Shown: one piece after another, positions 9,589 to 13,299 of the stretch
Position numbering within the stretch: the stretch's first letter is position 1
How the letters are laid out: each line of letters begins with the position of its first letter
Origin: Psilocybe azurescens
Taxonomy: Eukaryota; Basidiomycota; Agaricomycetes; Agaricales; Agrocybaceae
Length of the DNA stretch: 13,299 nucleotides
Direction: 5' to 3'
Assembly (NCBI GenBank): GCA_023853785.1
Contig: JAJIRX010000453.1
Coordinates: 1 to 13,299 of the forward strand
Made by a program: the position numbers and the translations under genes
Notes under the pieces: generated by a model
Told to the model about the DNA's origin: nothing
What the model saw: only the letters and a program-made list of their open reading frames with translations
The model's database searches: none

Positions 9589-10083
9589 AATCTATAAATA
9601 GAACGTGAAAGTTCGTCTACACACGAATGAATACGGAAGACTGCATATCGAAGACACATGCTGCGGACTTGCTTTGTAAGTATTGTCAGTAGTCTAACAC
9701 GGCTGAAGTATCATTTGTTCGAGGGGATGCGATCACGCCACAGAGCCCGTTCAGGCCGAAGACATGTCAAATTCGCATCAGCCTGTCCTCCTGATGATGT
9801 ATAATATCCCGCGAAGCTTACTATGTATCGAAGATATCTACAACTTGCACTACATGTCGGTTTCTGTGATCTATTCTAGTTCCGTGATGCCTCGATCTAC
9901 AATCCATCATCCTCCGGCTCACTTGATCCCAACCCACCCAACCTTCTGCGTCACGTTTCCCGCCGGGTCTACCAGACCTCCACCGGTCCCGTCATTTTGT
10001 TCTCGAGCTCGACTCTCAAGATCTCATGAGCTTTAGCTCCCGAATGCATAGATTTTTCGTGGTGTGAAAACAAAAAGACTGTC
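9589..10083. other. Intergenic stretch, nothing supported
   Basis: Between the DUF6533 gene's upstream region and the 3' end of its decayed copy I see no supported gene. A + strand open frame at 9764-10036 ends in a Pro/Ser/Arg-rich low-complexity run and looks like chance. The sequence AACGTGAAAGTTC (about 9600-9612) also occurs near 7431-7443 at the 3' end of the DUF6533 gene. I attach no function to it. Confidence 0.45.
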
Positions 10084-11060
10084 TTCAACATCAACAGGGC
10101 ATAAATATCAGTTTCTCCGAATAGTGTTACATACATATATACCTTATCATGAATCGGCCCTTCATCAGTAATCTTCGGAGTTCTCTGTGTACCATCGTCG
10201 CTGATCACTGGCTGATCAGTTTCACGAAGGTTAAAGATGATTCGACTACAGAGAGCACTGTATGGCGACGGAGAAACCGATGAACATTTCAATGATACAG
10301 TTTTACATCGCACGAGTTGTCTCCGAATGCATTAAAATGAAGGACATGAGTGGCCTACTTCCAGTTCCATCACCGTGATCAAGCTTATACAGGTGACAGC
10401 AATGCTAAAGAGAGTACAAAGGTTGGCATTGCGATCGCGTGAGGATAGAACACGGAGGGCAAGACTCACATAGCGAACAAAATTGTCGAATCACGGATCT
10501 GAAAGTAATACCCGCCAGCGGGTACGTCGTCTTGTGAGAAGGAGACGTCGTCACGTATATTACTTCCCCAACCTTTTACCTTATTTACTCTAAGTAGTAC
10601 CACGACCGACTGCGTAGGCACTCGACACAATTCACTTCACCCATTCATTACCTACTGATTTTCTCTAAAATCCCACCTACCCATCACCTTTATTTCGCAT
10701 AATTCTTATCTTATTTACAAGCATATACGTACAGTAGAGTACCATGGTGATGCGAAGAGGGGCCACCCCTCAGCATAGCCATCGGTCCTTTACGCCCTCA
10801 GGGAGATGACGCGGCCACAATGTCGCGGACCTCTCCAACTCCCCATCTACTACCTTACAACTTACCTTTTAATTACAAGGCTCGATGCACCGTCCCCGAG
10901 AAGAATATTATATAGCCCACGTCCGCTTTAGAATTTCAGAATCGAGCCGTCTGCTTTGAACGAATTTACAGCCGGTATGATGGCCACGATACAAAGCAAG
11001 ACTTGGAAGGTGATCATGGGGATCCAGAATGCGTAGATGTGCGGTGGGATGCTCTACGAT
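10084..11060 (-). pseudogene. Truncated duplicate of the DUF6533 membrane-protein gene
   Basis: This segment is homologous to 7381-7983 and carries the 3' half of the same gene on the same strand. HIYAFWIPMITFQVLLC and IPAVNSF (about 10953-11035), IRDSTI (about 10480-10500), AVTCIS (about 10380-10405) and IIFNLRETDQP (about 10214-10245) are recognisable. It is dead. A TAC codon has become TAA (10928-10930), and about 400 bp are inserted inside the large exon (10501-10903). Two bases are missing in the last exon so that SLCSRI is out of frame. The acceptor AAAATAG of the last intron is changed to AAAACTG. The donor GTGAGT at 10464-10469 is kept. Everything 5' of the HIYAFW region is missing, as homology stops at about 11060. 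Confidence 0.88.
10501..10903. mobile_element. About 400-bp insertion inside the DUF6533 pseudogene
   Basis: Comparison with the intact copy shows extra DNA between GTCGAATCACGGATCT and AATATTATATAGCCC. The insert has no open frame of note. Its left end is strongly self-complementary: GAAAGTAATAC at 10501-10511 pairs with GTATATTACTTC at 10555-10566, and CCCGCCAGCGGG forms a small inner hairpin. The rest is AT/pyrimidine-rich with a GC-richer block around 10750-10830. I found no clean terminal inverted repeat and no perfect target duplication; GAAAG at the left and GAAGA at the right is the closest. A solo LTR, a non-autonomous element or filler DNA all remain possible. Confidence 0.55.
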
Positions 11061-11343
11061 CACTGACCTCGCTTCGTCTATTCATTTATCATAACCCTGC
11101 CGACAGAATGACAAAGTTACCAGCCACAATAATCGATCTTGATGATTATGACAACGTTGCCTACATACGAGCGAGCGAGTTAGACAAGCACAAAAATGTA
11201 ACCATCTCTCTATGCGCGCACCATTTACTTTGTTTAGCGACGCCACTGGGTCTATGGGGGTACACACCGCCGCTGTAAAGCATCATCTGGCAGATGAGGC
11301 AAAACGGTGTGTACCGGTGGAACGCCGGCAACACATGAAGCTG
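11061..11343. other. Intergenic stretch with a nested hairpin
   Basis: Homology to the DUF6533 gene ends at about 11060, and the unrecognised - strand gene ends at 11344. In between are open frames on the + strand (for example MTKLPATIIDLDDYDN from 11108) that I could not connect by plausible introns. A perfect 11-bp inverted repeat lies at 11259-11269 (GGTACACACCG) and 11305-11315 (CGGTGTGTACC). A second short one, CATCT..AGATG, lies within the loop. On the - strand this structure is about 30 bases past the stop codon of the next gene, so it may sit in its 3' untranslated region. Confidence 0.4.
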
Positions 11344-11896
11344 CTACATATCGTATTGTGGATTGGTATTATGGATTGTGGCTGGATGTGCACTGACGGC
11401 GTCAACTGCTGCTGTGTCATGAGGTAAATGATGGGTGTAAATCACCTGGAAAGGGGAAGGGAGGAAGGGAGCGTGTCGGGGTTTAATAATCGTCCTTGCG
11501 AATACTGACAACACACTGCAACATAGAAGCTGCTGTGGTGATCAGAAAAATCTCAGTGACGTCCGTTTCGATACCCCAGGTGCCCTGCTTCGTATCGAAC
11601 AGCGGCAGGATGGGTAGGATGAAAAGGCGCGGCAGAATGGGAAGAACCAGGCCTGCAGCAGCTGCTGACTAGCACCAAGGGATGTTGGACAAGCAAAGAA
11701 CAGGTTGAAGTACGAGCAAATAAATCCCCTTGAGTGCTCCAACTCACCACTTTTCTTCATTCTACTGACCCCGCCATACGTCTGACACCCACGTGAGAGT
11801 CCCTGGGTTGAACCAGGCTGTGAAATCATGTCCACAGAATAAGTAATATTGAATGTCCGACGCACACATAGTAGGAACACCGGGAAGAATAGGCAG
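11344..11896 (-). CDS. Unrecognised, probably membrane, protein: last three exons
   Basis: Three exons join in phase: 11770-11896 (or ending at 11748 by the stronger donor GTGAGT), 11510-11664 and 11344-11445, stop TAG at 11344-11346. The middle exon encodes two hydrophobic segments, GLVLPILPRLFILPILPLF and EIFLITTAASMLQCVV, linked by DTKQGTWGIETDVT. The last exon gives a short hydrophilic tail, IYTHHLPHDTAAVDAV and onward to NTNPQYDM. The intron 11446-11509 has donor GTCAGT and a long pyrimidine run before TTTCCAG. The first exon reads FTAWFNPGTLTWVSDVW in one frame. An alternative frame with the GTGAGT donor is equally in phase, so exon 1 is uncertain. I found no start codon or convincing exons above 11896. 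I do not recognise the family. Confidence 0.42.
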
Positions 11897-11958
11897 CTAG
11901 TCAAAGCAGATAATCCAAATGGGTGTTATGGAGCAAGAAGAACCGAAAATCACATCAG

Positions 11959-12171
11959 ATGTTTGTGATTATCGCGTTTGAATTTTCACAGGCACAAGAA
12001 GGTTTAAATGAGTCCGTCGAGGATATCTATTCGCCTAAGTCGGTTGAAGGTGTTCCCCTGTGGTTGAGAAAGCTTAGGGGATCGAGGCCTCGTATGCAGA
12101 GCAATAAATTTGAAGGGCATGGGAGTAATATGACTACATTGCGGGCAGGGAGGGTAATGTATCGCCCATAA
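11959..12171 (+). CDS. Small open frame, unknown
   Basis: From the ATG at 11959 to the TAA at 12169-12171 a 70-residue frame encodes a short hydrophobic start (MFVIIAFEF), then a charged stretch (SVEDIYSPKSVEGVPLWLR) and a basic, Ser/Met-containing end (RAGRVMYRP). A possible acceptor TTTTCACAG at about 11982-11991 would make the part from 11992 a terminal exon instead. The codons look plausible but nothing is recognisable, and the opposite strand is also open. It could be a small gene, a terminal exon, or chance. Confidence 0.22.
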   Translation: MFVIIAFEFSQAQEGLNESVEDIYSPKSVEGVPLWLRKLRGSRPRMQSNKFEGHGSNMTTLRAGRVMYRP

Positions 12172-12216
12172 TAGTTAGACCCTGCATCTGTTGTGTGTAC
12201 GAGTGGGAGCATAAAC

Positions 12217-12313
12217 TAGCCTGGGAATAGATCAACATTGTTCATCTTTTGATACACGCTGCGAAGTCGAGTCAGAATCTAATTACACGGAAAGGGCCAA
12301 ATAGCCTGGGAAT
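12217..12313. repeat. 12-bp direct repeat in the upstream region of the 12422 gene
   Basis: TAGCCTGGGAAT occurs at 12217-12228 and again at 12302-12313, 85 bases apart start to start, about 120-200 bases before the start codon of the + strand gene. A 12-base perfect repeat in such a short interval may be a regulatory element or a chance duplication. No factor can be named. Confidence 0.35.
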
Positions 12314-12373
12314 CAGAACGCGTGGATAAGGCCCCATGTTCGTTGTTTTTCATGAAAAGACTGGCATTATCAT

Positions 12374-12421
12374 CTTTTCCCCACCTAAACAGCTTTCTTC
12401 CCCTACCACAACCCAACCAAT
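12374..12421 (+). promoter_or_regulatory. C/T-rich leader before the 12422 start codon
   Basis: The last 50 bases before the ATG are almost free of G and rich in C and T (CATCTTTTCCCCACC, CTTTCTTCCCCTACC), ending ACCCAACCAAT-ATG. Pyrimidine-rich leaders directly before the start are common for fungal genes. The context supports 12422 as the start. No TATA box is evident. Confidence 0.5.
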
Positions 12422-13206
12422 ATGTCAATCTTTACTAGCCAACACAACTACATGGCTTGCGCTGGAGAGCAAGCCCGGGATGAGGCTCCCACCGACATTG
12501 TCACTTGTGAGCTTGTATGAGGGGAATGCACGCGCCCGTTTACTGATCGGCCCCATCTTGATTATTTAGCCCTGTTGTCCGCCTTTGAGCCGCCTCTACT
12601 ATTGTGGGACTGCAATGGCTTTTTGTCCGCGCCCACACTTTTATCTGATGGGATGACCATTCCCCTCAATACTTCAGTTGGAGCTCGTCGGCGTCAACAC
12701 CTTTGCTGAGCAGTTCAGCATCATATTCCTCCTCTCCCACTTTTTCCATAGATTCCGGCACAGACGTCGCCTCAGAATATCCCGGTACTCGAAACCTGAC
12801 CATTCTTGCAAAGCCTGGTACGTCTCTCATGTTCTGATGCATGACCTCAAGCCATATCACATCTATTAACACTACTTTACTATCTCGCTTTGGATATCAG
12901 ATGCATCCCTATATGCATCGTCTCCATATCTGTATGAGAATTTAAACCGTCAGGTCGCATCATTGGTGCCGACGTACACACAGTAAGATTGGCCTTCTAA
13001 ATTGAGTACACACTTGAGTTCAGCTTTACTAATCCAACTATAGGTCCACGCCACTGGCACCACCACTCGTCATTGTCATTCCAGAAAGTACCATCGAGGA
13101 GCTGAAGCATGCGGGCCTCTACAAAGTTCCAACAAATGTTGATAGAAATGGGATTATGCCAGTACCTAGGAGGCCGATGAAATTCCTCCAGACGACCAAA
13201 CGATAA
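12422..13206 (+). CDS. Unknown five-exon gene, 167-residue protein
   Basis: Five exons fit together: 12422-12506, 12570-12603, 12678-12817, 12901-12982 and 13044-13206 (TAA 13204-13206), 504 coding bases in total. Introns of 63, 74, 83 and 61 bases have donors GTGAGC, GTGGGA, GTACGT and GTAAGA. All acceptors are AG, and branch-like CTGAT or TTACTAATCC precedes several of them. Phase agrees at every junction. The protein begins MSIFTSQHNYMACAGEQARD. A Ser-rich stretch (STPLLSSSASYSSSP) comes next, then SEYPGTRNLTILAKPD and YLYENLNRQVASLVPTY. The most ordered part is PPLVIVIPESTIEELKHAG, and the basic end is PRRPMKFLQTTKR. There is no signal peptide or membrane helix, so it is probably cytoplasmic or nuclear. 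I do not recognise a family. The weakest junction is intron 2 (donor GTGGGA). An unspliced exon 2 would instead need a frameshift near 12680. Confidence 0.6.
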
Positions 13207-13299
13207 CCACAAGTTTCCCCTCCGGCGAGAGGCGGAAAAAAATTACAACTATATATCCAACAACACAGGATACTGCGCCACTGTAAGCTCCGGGACCGG
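13207..13299 (+). other. Start of the 3' flank of the 12422 gene
   Basis: The window ends 93 bases after the stop codon. This piece contains a short GC-rich inverted repeat (CCTC..GAGG at about 13219-13233) followed by AAAAAAATT and ACTATATATCC, compatible with a 3' untranslated region. Nothing else is supported. Confidence 0.35.

Noticed and set aside
6625..10020. Near-identical 16-mer GAGCTCGAGTCTCAAG (6625-6640) and GAGCTCGACTCTCAAG (10005-10020), suggesting the duplication extends into the first gene's 3' region
   Set aside because: One such near match is expected by chance in a window of this size, and the flanking sequences do not align convincingly.
10501..10903. Reading the insertion as a tRNA-derived SINE
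   Set aside because: A weak B-box-like GGCTCGATGCACC near 10879 and an A-box-like stretch near 10612 are about 270 bases apart, far too distant for a Pol III promoter.
12666..12872. Acidic - strand frame (FRVPGYSEATSVPESMEK) looking like a protein tail
   Set aside because: It is the complement of exon 3 of the + strand five-exon gene. Its E-rich composition mirrors Ser TCC codons, and I found no matching - strand exons on either side. The + strand model is supported by four phase-consistent introns.
12997..13212. Trp-rich - strand frame of 71 residues
   Set aside because: Its unusual Trp content mirrors CCA/CCG proline codons of the + strand terminal exon, and it runs through that exon's splice acceptor.
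1..13299. Explaining all frameshifts as uniform long-read errors
   Set aside because: The 504 coding bases of the 12422 gene and the 418-base exon at 7793-8210 need no correction, so an error rate high enough for the 5000-5760 region is not seen across the window. A local artefact remains possible.

Overview
The window looks like nuclear DNA of a basidiomycete fungus, probably a mushroom-forming one. The genes are split by short introns (about 50-90 bases, GT..AG, some with CTAAT/CTGAT-like branch sites). One gene belongs to the basidiomycete-expanded DUF6533 seven-helix membrane family, and one broken gene belongs to a single-pass membrane family I know from basidiomycetes, ending in RVLK(V/I)ANE. 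Nothing bacterial or viral is apparent, and I see no tRNA, rRNA or CRISPR array.

Layout. (1) 1-4500 is AT-rich and dominated by Tc1/mariner-type (DD34E) transposons. An old decayed transposase lies at about 600-1413. A younger, almost complete element sits at 1425-3029, flanked by TA and with roughly 216-bp terminal inverted repeats. The rest of the block has no convincing gene. (2) At 4500-4750 the DNA becomes GC-rich. The transmembrane and cytoplasmic part of a single-pass membrane protein runs 4756-6250 on the + strand. Its amino-acid pattern survives but it is cut by seven or eight small indels, and its extracellular N-terminus is not found. (3) 6251-7441 is a pyrimidine-rich non-coding stretch between convergent genes. 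(4) 7442-9067 (- strand) is a multi-exon DUF6533 membrane protein. A truncated second copy of its 3' half lies at 10084-11060 (- strand) as a clear pseudogene: a 400-bp insertion, a nonsense codon, a 2-base deletion and a lost splice acceptor. (5) 11344-11896 (- strand) holds the last three phase-consistent exons of an unrecognised, probably membrane, protein. (6) 12422-13206 (+ strand) holds a five-exon gene for a 167-residue protein of unknown family, assembled from splice signals that agree in phase at all four junctions.

I see no shared pathway. The window is best read as a transposon-rich region next to a small neighbourhood of lineage-specific membrane-protein genes undergoing duplication and decay. 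The least expected items are the four-motif architecture of the Tc1 termini, the new 167-residue gene, the 15-base exon in the DUF6533 gene, and the membrane gene broken almost only by indels. All exon coordinates were derived by eye from splice motifs and reading-frame continuity.
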